A stretch of DNA of 64,000 nt, from contig CAWCVC010000005.1 of assembly GCA_963798805.1 (NCBI GenBank), positions 372,001-436,000 of the forward strand, written 5' to 3'. The stretch comes from CAVZCK01 sp963798805 (GTDB lineage Bacteria; Pseudomonadota; Alphaproteobacteria; Rhizobiales; Rhodomicrobiaceae). The notes under the pieces were generated by a model. That model was not told the DNA's origin and ran no database searches. It saw only the letters and a list, made by a program, of their open reading frames with translations. Position numbers and translations under genes: made by a program. Shown here in pieces: positions 31,679-40,091 of this stretch (the first letter of the stretch is position 1; each line of letters begins with the position of its first letter).

Positions 31679-31830
31679 ATACTCGATCATCCACGACTTG
31701 ATCGCCGATCGTTTTCTTCATTAAACGGTAACAGTTCCGCCTCAAACTCGCCAAAGTCGAATTGCCGCCAATCTTCATCTGTACACAGCTTGGCATCGCA
31801 TTCGCGATATGTCCTTAGACGGAGGGACCC

Positions 31831-32112
31831 ATGAAAGCAATCTCATCAGCCCTGGCGGCGCTTGCGCTGTCCGCCATGATTACCACTGCCGGCCCGGCAA
31901 CGCCGGCGAAAGCCGATGGCGGCGCCACCATTGCAATCGGCGTCGGCGCCTATCTTCTGGTCGATGCCATTGTCGGCCGTACCTGCCATCGCCAGGATTG
32001 GCCATTCAATATTCTCGCCAAGATCGCGGACGAGCTTCACGGCCGCCCGGCTTGCGACCGCGACGGCTATTATCACGATCACGACTATCGTCACGAGAAG
32101 CCCTACAAATAA
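31831..32112 (+). CDS. Small secreted protein, His/Asp-rich tail
   Basis: 93 aa. Signal peptide (ALAALALSAMITTAGPATPA), then a hydrophobic GGATIAIGVGAYLLVDAIVG and a His/Asp/Tyr-rich C-terminus (YYHDHDYRHEKPYK). Two Cys residues might form a bridge. The start follows GGAGGGACCC, a good ribosome site. No known function; a metal-binding role is only a guess from the tail. Confidence 0.7.
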   Translation: MKAISSALAALALSAMITTAGPATPAKADGGATIAIGVGAYLLVDAIVGRTCHRQDWPFNILAKIADELHGRPACDRDGYYHDHDYRHEKPYK

Positions 32113-32135
32113 GATCGACGTATCGGCTCACTCGA

Positions 32136-32168
32136 CCGCCCGGGGCTCAAGCCCGCGGGCGGTTTTTC
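32136..32168. terminator. Bidirectional-type terminator between two convergent genes
   Basis: CCGCCCG and CGGGCGG form the stem, followed by GTTTTT on the plus strand. It overlaps the last codons of rlmB on the opposite strand and so can serve both converging genes. Confidence 0.65.
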
Positions 32169-32947
32169 ATTTTGTGGGCCATGAGATGCAGCGCGATCGC
32201 TGCGGCATTCGAGACGTTGAGGCTGGCGATTGCGCCGAACGTCCCGAGTGCGCACATCAGATCGCAATGCTCCGTGGTTAGCCGCCGCAAGCCGCGGTCC
32301 TCCGCACCGAGAACGAGCGCGGCCCGCTCAGGCGCCTCCAGATCTTCCAGGACGCGCTCGGCCTCCGAATCGAGACCGATCCGCGTGAAGCCCAGTTCGC
32401 CGGCCTCGGCGAGCGCGCGGGAGAGGTTGGGGACGAGGGCCACGGCAACATGCTCGAGAGCGCCGGATGCCGCCTTCGCCAGGGCGCCTTCGAGCGGCGG
32501 ACTGTGCCGGGTCGTCATGACCAGGGCGGCGGCGCCGAAGGCTGCGGCCGACCTCATAATGGCGCCGACATTGTGCGGATCGGTGATCTGATCGAGGAAA
32601 ACGATGAGCCGCGCATCGACCAGATCGGAAAGCCCGAGATCAGGCAGCGGCTCTGCCTCGATCAGCACCCCCTGATGGACGGTGTCTTCGCCGAGCATGT
32701 AGTCGAGATCCTGCGGTGTCACCGTCGTCGGTTCCGGCAAGTCCGCGCGCCGTGAAATCTCGACGCGCTGCGCCGCATTCGGCGTCGCATAGATGGTGTG
32801 GATCTTGCGGCGCGGATTGGCGATCGCCGCACGGACGGCATGAACGCCATAAATATGCGAGGCGCTCTCATTCTTCTGCGGCGGCGGGTTCTGGTGGACC
32901 GCCCGGCGGTTCGGCTTGAAATGCGGCGACTTGCGATGAGCTCTCAT
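32147..32947 (-). CDS. rlmB: 23S rRNA 2'-O-ribose methyltransferase (RlmB/SpoU family)
   Basis: 266 aa. The N-terminal substrate-binding domain begins at ASHIYGVHAVRAAIANPRRK. The SPOUT knot has motif 1 LDQITDPHNVGAIMRSAAAF, motif 2 LVLGAEDRGLRRLTTEHCDL and motif 3 IASLNVSNAAAIALHL. RlmB methylates G2251 of 23S rRNA; the SpoU family also includes tRNA enzymes, so the exact target is inferred. ATG at 32947 (MRAHRKSPHFK) is chosen over an upstream one. The basic N-terminal extension is typical of Rhizobiales members. Confidence 0.88.
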   Translation of the reverse strand: MRAHRKSPHFKPNRRAVHQNPPPQKNESASHIYGVHAVRAAIANPRRKIHTIYATPNAAQRVEISRRADLPEPTTVTPQDLDYMLGEDTVHQGVLIEAEPLPDLGLSDLVDARLIVFLDQITDPHNVGAIMRSAAAFGAAALVMTTRHSPPLEGALAKAASGALEHVAVALVPNLSRALAEAGELGFTRIGLDSEAERVLEDLEAPERAALVLGAEDRGLRRLTTEHCDLMCALGTFGAIASLNVSNAAAIALHLMAHKMKNRPRA

Positions 32948-33224
32948 GGCGCGATCGTCCCAGGATGGAATCAATAAGATGATGAATGCGGTCTATGAGG
33001 GCGGGGATTAACACCCTCGTACCGTGAACGCTCAACTTCCGCCTTTGCGTTCCCCGTATCAAGCGTTCGAATTGCGCGCCAGCTTCATTCGGCCTATAAA
33101 ACGGGCGCGACGAGGGCAACAGTCCGTTGCATCCCGTGTTTTCAAATGTTAGTAACCGCCATCCGTCGACGCGAGGATATGCCGCCTTGCGGGGTGCCGC
33201 TTGCCGGCAGATCGGCGGATTCCC
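32948..33224. other. Intergenic region between rlmB and tRNA-Tyr
   Basis: About 280 bp containing the rlmB leader and, toward 33220, the promoter side of the tRNA. No ORF with protein-like features. Confidence 0.45.
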
Positions 33225-33309
33225 GGAGGGGTGCCCGAGTGGCTAAAGGGGACGGGCTGTAAACCCGTTGGCTATGCCTACGCTGGTTCGAATCCAGCCC
33301 CCTCCACCA
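33225..33309 (+). tRNA. tRNA-Tyr (GTA)
   Basis: A class II tRNA of 85 nt: acceptor GGAGGGG / CCCCTCC, anticodon stem-loop ACGGGCTGTAAACCCGT with anticodon GTA, a long variable arm, T-arm GCTGGTTCGAATCCAGC, and an encoded CCA. Confidence 0.95.
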
Positions 33310-33539
33310 ACATCCAAATATTTGTAAGCGATATCAGATGATTAGGTTGATTTTGGCTGACAATTTCGTTTGGTAGTCGGCCAGGTACAGCGCCCCGACA
33401 TGCTCTCGTTCAGCCTGCTGGCGGCTATTTGGCTCGCGGCGTTGCATAAGCACCGAGCTTGGACGTCTTCAGCCGCAGAGCGTCCAGCGCCTCGGCCAGT
33501 TTCACGGCCGCGGCGACTTGTTCATGGACGAATCTGGCC

Positions 33540-33920
33540 AGCCGCCTTAATCACCGCGTGCAGCTCACGACCGACGGTCACAAGACTTATTTGACGGCTG
33601 TCGAGGGCGCGTTCGGATGAGAAATCGATTACGCGATGTTGGTGAAGCTCTTCGGCGCATCTCCCGGCAGCGCCAAGGGCCGCTACAGCCCCGCAGAGTG
33701 CACGGGCATCAAGAAGACACCTAAGATCGGACAGCCCAAGGACAAGCATATCAGCACGTCCTACGCCGAGCGCCAAAACCTCACGATGCGCATGTCAATG
33801 CGCCGCTTCACTCGCCTCACGAACGCCTTCTCAAAGAAGTTCGACAACCACTGCCGCGCGCTGGCGCTGTACTTCGTTTTTACAACTTCATCCGCATTCA
33901 TAAGACACTGCGCGTCGCGC
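33540..33920 (+). pseudogene. IS1-family transposase fragment
   Basis: Contains QLTTDGHKTYLTAVEGAFG, a TGA, then EIDYAMLVKLFGA and YAERQNLTMRMSMRRFTRLT, followed by NAFSKKFDNHCRALALYF and, after a frameshift, RIHKTLRVAPA. This is the C-terminal two-thirds of the IS1-like transposase of Rhizobiales. An in-frame stop and a frameshift show decay. At about 33920 it fuses directly to an IS3 right-end fragment. Confidence 0.75.
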
Positions 33921-34170
33921 CCGCGTCCGTCAAGGACGGCCTGGAAACGTCGAGCCAAGCCGCACCGTCAGCATGCCGGCCATCCCCCGCCTTCGCGAGG
34001 GCAAGCTCTTGACCGCCGCTCCTCACGACAGCCATCAGAACATGCAGGCCGGGATGAAAAGATGATCCAGGCCGAACCAAAAGATGCGACCGAAAAGGAG
34101 GACAAAATGCCGTCAAACCGAATACGCTGATGCCAAGCCCTCACCTCTCCACGAAACCGGGGTAAGTCCA
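33921..34170 (+). mobile_element. Diverged right-end fragment of the IS3 element
   Basis: Matches 2090-2313 of the IS3 copy: the end of orfB (SVKDGLET...), GGAGGACAAAATGCCGTCAA and the terminal CCACGAAACCGGGGTAAGTC. It differs at many places and has a small extra segment near 34000, so it is an older relative, not a recent partial copy. Confidence 0.75.
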
Positions 34171-34267
34171 TAGTGAGGCGGCTCGGAGTGCAAATCCGAC
34201 CGCCTCAAATGCGTTCCCAATCCACCCAAGGAGCCGGGAACAGTAGACAGTTTTGTCCTCACGCTTG

Positions 34268-35730
34268 GGTAGCGTCGCGATGTATGTTGGAAATTGATTT
34301 GGCGCGGTCTCCGGCGGGCTGAACGTAGCGGATCAGGCGGCGAGGTCAATTGGCAGATCGGCCGGCTTCACAGCCAGCGTCTTCCAGCCATCGACTTTCC
34401 GCATACTGATCTGTCCGGAGGCGACCAGCGCCCAGAACATCATGGCCGCGGTTTCGGCCGAAGGCAGCACGGTTTGCGTTTTGATCCGGCGCTTGAATTC
34501 CTCGTGCAGCCGTTCGATCGCATTGGTCGTGCGCGCGCTTTTCCATTGGCTGACCGGCAATCTGGTGAAGGTAAACAACCGGTTGCCGGCTTCCTCCAGG
34601 CACTCGGCGACGGCCTGGCAGCGCAATCGCCATTTACGCAGGAACGCCTTACGCTTCTTCTCGATTTCATCCGCCGACGTTGCATAGATCATGTCATTGT
34701 AATCTGCCGAAACCTCCTCGCGCAGCCGTTCTGGTGCATGAGCGAGCAGATTGCGGTGCTTATGCACGGTGCAGCGCTGGGTGGGCACATCGCTCCAGAG
34801 CTCGGCAAGCGCCCGCTCCAACCCCGAGCCACCATCGACGATCAGGAATTCCGGCTTGCGCAGGCCGCGCTTGATCAGATCGTCGAGCACGACCCGCCAG
34901 GCCTGCGCCGTCTCGCCGCCCATATTCTTCACTGCCAGCAACACTTTCTGGCCGTCGGCGCCAATGCCGAGCACGACGAGAAGGCAAATCGTCGTGGCCT
35001 TCTTATCGAGACGGACGCGCACGACGGTCCCATCCAGGATCAGCCGGACGATGGGTTCGTCGGTCAGCGAGCGCTGGTTCCAGCTTTCCCAATCGGTCTT
35101 CACCTTCCGCCAGACCCGGCTGACCGTATCCTTGCTCACGGAGCCGCCGAACAGCGCGCCAAGCGCTCGCCGGACACGTCGCGTGTTGGTCCCGGCCAGA
35201 TAGGCGCCGGCAATCAGCGCGTCGGCGGCTTTCGTGCGCCGCTGGTAGGCGGGCAGCACCTTGCTACGCCATTCCGTTGTCTTACCATCCGGAGTCTCGA
35301 TCCGAGCCCGAGGGACGCTGATCAGTGTCTCGCCGAAAGTTCCCATCAGCGACCGCGAGCGGTGACCATGGCGATGGCCCCGGAGCGGGCCGTCACCCGC
35401 GGTTTCGCCATCCGGCGTCTTTGATCGCGAACCGGGGCAAGCTTTGGCGCTCCGGGCATAGCGTGTCCGCGACAGCGCTTCATCGAGTTCCGCCTCGATC
35501 ATCGCCTGGATGAAACCATGCACACGGTCGCGCACGGCGGTTTCGATCGGATCGAACCAATCCTCAAAAAGCTGGGCGCTCGCCGTCGCCGCCGGCTGCT
35601 GGTCCGCGAGGTTTATGATATTGTTTGGCATAGCGTGGTCTCCACCGGCGCTTCAACGCCGGAATCGTTTTGGGTTGAACACCCGGAGACTACGCAACCT
35701 TCAATTTCCCACCATATCCGCGACGCTACC
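34268..35730 (-). mobile_element. Second IS256-family element
   Basis: Inverted ends share GGTAGCGTCGCG (34268 on the left, complement CGCGACGCTACC ending at 35730) and a second block TGGAAATTGA further in. No clear target duplication is visible. It is unrelated in sequence to the IS256 at 241-3194. Confidence 0.75.
34333..35631 (-). CDS. IS256-family transposase (second type)
   Basis: 432 aa, intact frame. Transposase_mut pattern: LILDGTVVRVRLDKKATTIC with the first Asp, LIVDGGSGLERALAELWSDV with the second Asp, QRCTVHKHRNLLAHAPERLR, and ARTTNAIERLHEEFKRRIKT with the Glu. The N-terminal DNA-binding part includes EAELDEALSRTRYARSAKAC. Confidence 0.92.
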   Translation of the reverse strand: MPNNIINLADQQPAATASAQLFEDWFDPIETAVRDRVHGFIQAMIEAELDEALSRTRYARSAKACPGSRSKTPDGETAGDGPLRGHRHGHRSRSLMGTFGETLISVPRARIETPDGKTTEWRSKVLPAYQRRTKAADALIAGAYLAGTNTRRVRRALGALFGGSVSKDTVSRVWRKVKTDWESWNQRSLTDEPIVRLILDGTVVRVRLDKKATTICLLVVLGIGADGQKVLLAVKNMGGETAQAWRVVLDDLIKRGLRKPEFLIVDGGSGLERALAELWSDVPTQRCTVHKHRNLLAHAPERLREEVSADYNDMIYATSADEIEKKRKAFLRKWRLRCQAVAECLEEAGNRLFTFTRLPVSQWKSARTTNAIERLHEEFKRRIKTQTVLPSAETAAMMFWALVASGQISMRKVDGWKTLAVKPADLPIDLAA

Positions 35731-35981
35731 TTTCCGAGGACCGCAGCCGTAAGATGGTCAGAACTGCATAAAGACACGAGAGCAGCGAGAGTGCTGCGAT
35801 ATAAGCAAATCGTAAAGGGGGACGGGCCTCTTGAAGCGGCCAAGCCTGTACCTTCGCAGCGGGCAGTCTGGGCATAAGTTGGAGCCGGCGGCACGGAACC
35901 CTGCGTGGAAAGCAGGCGCGGCCAGAGCAACACTTGCGACCAAGCCCAAGCGGCTACGCGATGAATTTATCAGTGGCGCAC
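35731..35981. other. Region without a supported gene
   Basis: Lies between the second IS256 and kdpE. A short plus-strand frame (LYLRSGQSGHKLEPAARNPA) is weakly protein-like but has no recognised relatives that I can name, and it overlaps the end of kdpE. Confidence 0.35.
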
Positions 35982-36695
35982 TTAGCAAATCGAGCCGGGG
36001 ACTGACGGGTCGGGAGCCAACAGCCTATACCCGACTCCGGTCTCCGTCAGAACGTATCTCGGCCGTTCGGGGTCTGCCTCGATCTTGTGTCTGAGCTGAC
36101 GCACATAGACGCGCAGATATTGAGGATCGGTCAGATTGTCCCACAATTTTCCAAGCAAGAACTTGTGGGTCAGAACCTTGCCAGCGTGCTGGACAAGCAA
36201 ACGCAGGAGCTCATACTCCTTGGGCGAGAGCTTTACCTCCCTCTCACCGACCTTAACGATCCGGCGTACCAGATCAACGGATAGATCACCAACTTTGAAG
36301 ATCGGCCTCTCGCCCTGAACCTGCAGCTGATGCCGCAAGGCGGCGCGCATCCGGGCGAGAAGCTCTGCCATACCGAACGGCTTGGTGACATAATCGTCAG
36401 CGCCCAGATCGAGCGCCTTGACCTTGCCCACCTCATCATCGCGGCTCGACAAAATCACGATCGGCGTCACTTCCCGACGTTCCCGGATCATCTTGAGCAA
36501 TTCGAGCCCGTCGATGTCCGGCAGGCCGAGATCCAGAATGATCAGATCCGGATTCTGCGCGAGCAATTCGAGGCCTATCTTGCCGTTCTGCGCCTCCAGG
36601 ATGTCGCACCCTTGCGTGCTGAGGCCTGTGCGTAAGAGCTTGCGAATTGGCGGCTCATCATCAATGACCAGAACCTTCAATGCACTCGCGGTCAT
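35982..36695 (-). CDS. kdpE: KdpE response regulator
   Basis: 237 aa, OmpR/PhoB type. Receiver domain: acidic pocket VLVIDDEPPIRKLLRTGLST, phospho-acceptor Asp in LIILDLGLPDIDGLELLKMI, and the conserved Lys in YVTKPFGMAELLARMRAAL. C-terminal winged helix: KLSPKEYELLRLLVQHAGKV and DPQYLRVYVRQLRHKIEADP. The start ATG overlaps the kdpD stop (ATGA), so the two are translationally coupled. It should activate the kdp genes when KdpD phosphorylates it. Confidence 0.94.
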   Translation of the reverse strand: MTASALKVLVIDDEPPIRKLLRTGLSTQGCDILEAQNGKIGLELLAQNPDLIILDLGLPDIDGLELLKMIRERREVTPIVILSSRDDEVGKVKALDLGADDYVTKPFGMAELLARMRAALRHQLQVQGERPIFKVGDLSVDLVRRIVKVGEREVKLSPKEYELLRLLVQHAGKVLTHKFLLGKLWDNLTDPQYLRVYVRQLRHKIEADPERPRYVLTETGVGYRLLAPDPSVPGSIC

Positions 36696-39415
36696 TCGAC
36701 GCCACCCGATAATGGCGCCGTCTCGGCATGCAGGAGTAATCGGATCGTAAATATCGCGCCGCTGCGGTCGGTTCGGTTTGCTGCGGTAAGCGTCCCACCC
36801 ATGGCCTCGATGAATCCGCGAGAAATCGCAAGCCCGAGGCCGGTGCCGGCTCGTACCTGGTCGCTCTTGCGGGTTCGATAGAACTTATCGAAAATGCGCT
36901 CCAGATCCGTCGGCGAAATGCCGCTCCCTTCGTCGAGCACTTGTAGACAGACCCCGTTCGGCTCTTGCCAACTCTGGATGCGAATGGTCGTTCCAACCGG
37001 AGCGTATTTGGCCGCGTTATCCAAAAGATTGAACAGCACTTGCTCGAACAGGACCGCATCCAGCTCCAACATCGGTAGATCAGGCGCAAGCTCAAGTTCG
37101 ACCTTGTGCTGAGCCAGAATCCGGGCGCTGCGTTCAAGCGCCGCTCCGACAATCTCTCCAAGATCATAGAGAGAAAAATTCGGAACCACCGCGCCTGTCT
37201 CGAGCTTGGTCATATTCAGAAGGTTGGCAATAAACCGGTTGAGCCGCTCCAATTCGTCGATGATGGTTGTCAGCAGATCCGCTTTTTGAGCATCGGTGAG
37301 TTTGCTTGAAAGGTCGCGCAGTGTTCCGGCCGAGCCGATAACGGATGCAAGCGGCGTTTTAAGATCGTGCGAGATTGAGCTGAGCAACGCCGAACGCAAG
37401 CGTTCCGTCTCGACGGTGCGCTTCACCTGATCCATGTCCTCGACAAGGTGGACCCGCTCAATGGCCAAGGCACTCTGATCGATCAGCGCATCCAGCAGAC
37501 GACGCTCATCTGGCGTAAACAGGGCCCCGGCCTTGTCACTATCAAGGCCAACCACGCCCACAGTCCCACGGCCAGTGCGCATCGGCAGGAAGAGACGCTG
37601 AGCGCCAGGGAGTGTGGCAGAACCACGGCCGGCGGCGCGATTATTCCGCCATGCCCAGTTGGCGGCAGCCAGATCGGATTCATCGAGCGCGTGTTCTGGC
37701 GGATAGCCGGCTTTGACGGCCAGCAATCCGTTCTCCGGCAGAAGCAGGACCACGCGAAGCTTTAGCATGGAGGCGGTCTGGTAAGCCGTGGCCCAGAGCA
37801 CGTCATCGAGCGTGCCGACTCCGGCGAGCTTGCGACTGAAATCATAGAGCGACTGCGTCGTTCGCGCCCGCGCGATCGCAGCGGCGGCCTGAATACTGGC
37901 CCGGGCCGCGACATTGGAGACGATAATCGCCATGATCGTAAAGAACACGACTGCGATGACATTCGTCGGATCGGCGATGTTGAAGGTGTAGTACGGACGG
38001 GTGAAAAAAAAATTATAGCACAGCGCAGAGAGCAGGCTTGCGAATAGAGACGGCAACAGTCCGAAACGCATGGCAACGGCAACGATCGCGGTGAGGAATA
38101 TCAGGTCGACGTTGGCTGTCCCGACCCACGGCCATAAGAGCTCACCGGCGCCCACAGCCATTGCAACGGCAACCACCGTGAATGCGAAAGGTAGAGGATC
38201 GAACACCGGTGGATTCGCGGTGGTAACCGTCTTCCGCGGGATCGGCTCGCTCTCGATCGCATCGCCCGCGACAACGTGAACGCCGATATTGCCGGTGCGC
38301 CGAACCAGGTCATGAACGACGGAGCCATGCAAAATCTCGAACCAACGCGTGCGGGTCGACTTGCCGATGACGATCTGGGTAATGTTGTTTGCCTGCGCAA
38401 AGGCAATCACATCGTCGGCGATACGCCAATTACCGCCAGGTATTGAGGTCGCCTCACCGCCTAAGGTGTGTGCCAGGCGGAGCGTGTCGGCAATACGATC
38501 GCGTTGCTCTTCATCCAATTGAAGGCTACGCCGCGTTTCAACATGCAGCGCGGTCCAAGGAGCATGCAGCCGGTCTGCTATGCGCTTGGCATAGCGTACA
38601 AGACCGGCGGCGCGCCGGTCTTCGTTGACGCAGACAAGGATGCGTTCTCCTGCCGCCCATGGGCCGGGGATTGCGCGGGCGCGCATCTGGGTCAGCAACT
38701 GTTCGTCGACGCGCTCGGCTGTCCGGCGCAAAGCGAGTTCGCGCAAAGCCGTGAGATTGGTCGGAGAGAAATAGTGTTCGAGCGCCCGCCTCGCCTGTTT
38801 CGGGACGTACACTTTGCCTTCCTTGAGGCGCTGGATGAGATCGTCCGGTGTCAGATCGACGAGTTCGATGGCGTCGGCCCGATCAAAGACGAAGTCCGGA
38901 ACCGTCTCGCGCACACGAATGCGCGTTATCTGGGCGACGACGTCGTTGAGGCTTTCGATGTGCTGAATGTTGACGGTCGTATAAACATTGATCCCCGCGC
39001 TCAACAACTCTTCCACGTCGAGGTAGCGCTTCGGATGACGAGAACCAGGCGCATTCGTGTGCGCGAGTTCGTCGACCAGAACGATCTGCGGCCCTCGCGC
39101 AAGTATGGCGTCGAGGTCCATCTCCTCGAGCAAACGCCCTTTGTACTCGCTACTCCGCCTGGGAATGATCTCCAGATTCTCTAATAGGGCTTCGGTTTCT
39201 TTGCGGCCGTGGGTTTCTACCGCTCCGACCACTACATCATAACCATCTCTTTTCCTCGCCTGAGCGTCCAGCAGCATCTCATAGGTCTTGCCGACGCCCG
39301 GAGCCGCGCCGACGAAGATCTTCAGCTTGCCCGTGCGACTCTCTTCCCGCTTCACAACCTCAAGCAGGGCATCCGGCGAAGGTCGCAGATTAGGATCACG
39401 CGGCTCTTCCGGCAT
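36692..39415 (-). CDS. kdpD: KdpD sensor histidine kinase
   Basis: About 907 aa, full length. N-terminal KdpD domain with Walker A FVGAAPGVGKTYEMLLDA and DELAHTNAPGSRHPKRYLDV, a USP-like domain, four transmembrane helices (for instance VVAVAMAVGAGELLWPWVG), a GAF-like domain, then H-box SSISHDLKTPLASVIGSAGT, N-box LLDNAAKYAPVGTTIRIQS, DEGSGIS and GTGLGLAISRGFIEAMGGTL. Start taken at ATG 39415 (MPEEPRDPNLRP); GTG at 39451 would add 12 residues. It senses potassium and turgor and phosphorylates KdpE. Confidence 0.93.
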   Translation of the reverse strand: MPEEPRDPNLRPSPDALLEVVKREESRTGKLKIFVGAAPGVGKTYEMLLDAQARKRDGYDVVVGAVETHGRKETEALLENLEIIPRRSSEYKGRLLEEMDLDAILARGPQIVLVDELAHTNAPGSRHPKRYLDVEELLSAGINVYTTVNIQHIESLNDVVAQITRIRVRETVPDFVFDRADAIELVDLTPDDLIQRLKEGKVYVPKQARRALEHYFSPTNLTALRELALRRTAERVDEQLLTQMRARAIPGPWAAGERILVCVNEDRRAAGLVRYAKRIADRLHAPWTALHVETRRSLQLDEEQRDRIADTLRLAHTLGGEATSIPGGNWRIADDVIAFAQANNITQIVIGKSTRTRWFEILHGSVVHDLVRRTGNIGVHVVAGDAIESEPIPRKTVTTANPPVFDPLPFAFTVVAVAMAVGAGELLWPWVGTANVDLIFLTAIVAVAMRFGLLPSLFASLLSALCYNFFFTRPYYTFNIADPTNVIAVVFFTIMAIIVSNVAARASIQAAAAIARARTTQSLYDFSRKLAGVGTLDDVLWATAYQTASMLKLRVVLLLPENGLLAVKAGYPPEHALDESDLAAANWAWRNNRAAGRGSATLPGAQRLFLPMRTGRGTVGVVGLDSDKAGALFTPDERRLLDALIDQSALAIERVHLVEDMDQVKRTVETERLRSALLSSISHDLKTPLASVIGSAGTLRDLSSKLTDAQKADLLTTIIDELERLNRFIANLLNMTKLETGAVVPNFSLYDLGEIVGAALERSARILAQHKVELELAPDLPMLELDAVLFEQVLFNLLDNAAKYAPVGTTIRIQSWQEPNGVCLQVLDEGSGISPTDLERIFDKFYRTRKSDQVRAGTGLGLAISRGFIEAMGGTLTAANRTDRSGAIFTIRLLLHAETAPLSGGVE

Positions 39416-39496
39416 TATGATTTCATCGACGGGATGCTCCCACTGCGGCACAGCATGTTACGATCTCACCGGCACGACCAACATCATGTATATCGC

Positions 39497-40069
39497 CTAT
39501 TGCGATGTCCCAAGGCGATCGAGCGCAATGTTGAGTTCGAGAACGTTGACCAAGCGGTCTTGGGTAAAGAACGCGCCCGGCGAGAAAGCGTGGTCCTGGA
39601 TCAGCGCCTCGATTTGTTGACGCGGCAGCCCACGCGCCTGAGCCACGCGGTCGGCCTGGTACAGCGCCGCGTGCTCGCTGATATGTGGGTCCAATCCGCC
39701 GCCCGATGCAGCGGCGAGTTCAGGAGGCAGTGGATTCGCGGCGGTCGCGCCATATTTGGCAATGATCTCTTCCGCGCGCTTTGTCAGATCATCACTTGTC
39801 GGCGACTTATTGCTGCCTGCGGCGCTGGTTGCGTCAAAACCATTCTTTCCCGCGGCGGACGGCCGCGGCCAGAAGTAACGCGGCTGCTCGAATTTCTGGG
39901 CAATCAATCGACTGCCGATGATCTTTCCATCCGCGCTCATTATCATAGAACCGTTCGCCGTGTCAGGGGTCAGGATCTGGGCTATTGCCCAGATCACTGC
40001 GGCGTATCCGACCACGCAAATCAGCATGGTCATGACGACAATACGGATGCTAGCGATCAGCGATTGCAT
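39497..40069 (-). CDS. kdpC: KdpC, potassium ATPase subunit C
   Basis: 190 aa. One N-terminal transmembrane helix (IRIVVMTMLICVVGYAAVIW), then a periplasmic domain with the family signatures GSRLIAQKFEQPRYFWPRPS and SGGGLDPHISEHAALYQADR (here with PELAAASGGGLDPH). The C-terminus has VNVLELNIALDRL. It stabilises KdpA and passes potassium to it. It lies 22 nt after kdpA. Confidence 0.94.
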   Translation of the reverse strand: MQSLIASIRIVVMTMLICVVGYAAVIWAIAQILTPDTANGSMIMSADGKIIGSRLIAQKFEQPRYFWPRPSAAGKNGFDATSAAGSNKSPTSDDLTKRAEEIIAKYGATAANPLPPELAAASGGGLDPHISEHAALYQADRVAQARGLPRQQIEALIQDHAFSPGAFFTQDRLVNVLELNIALDRLGTSQ

Positions 40070-40091
40070 GTGCCTATTCTCCGGCGGAATT

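Noticed and set aside
34268..35730. Target duplication for the second IS256
   Set aside because: The bases next to the inverted ends do not match on the two sides, so no duplication is claimed.
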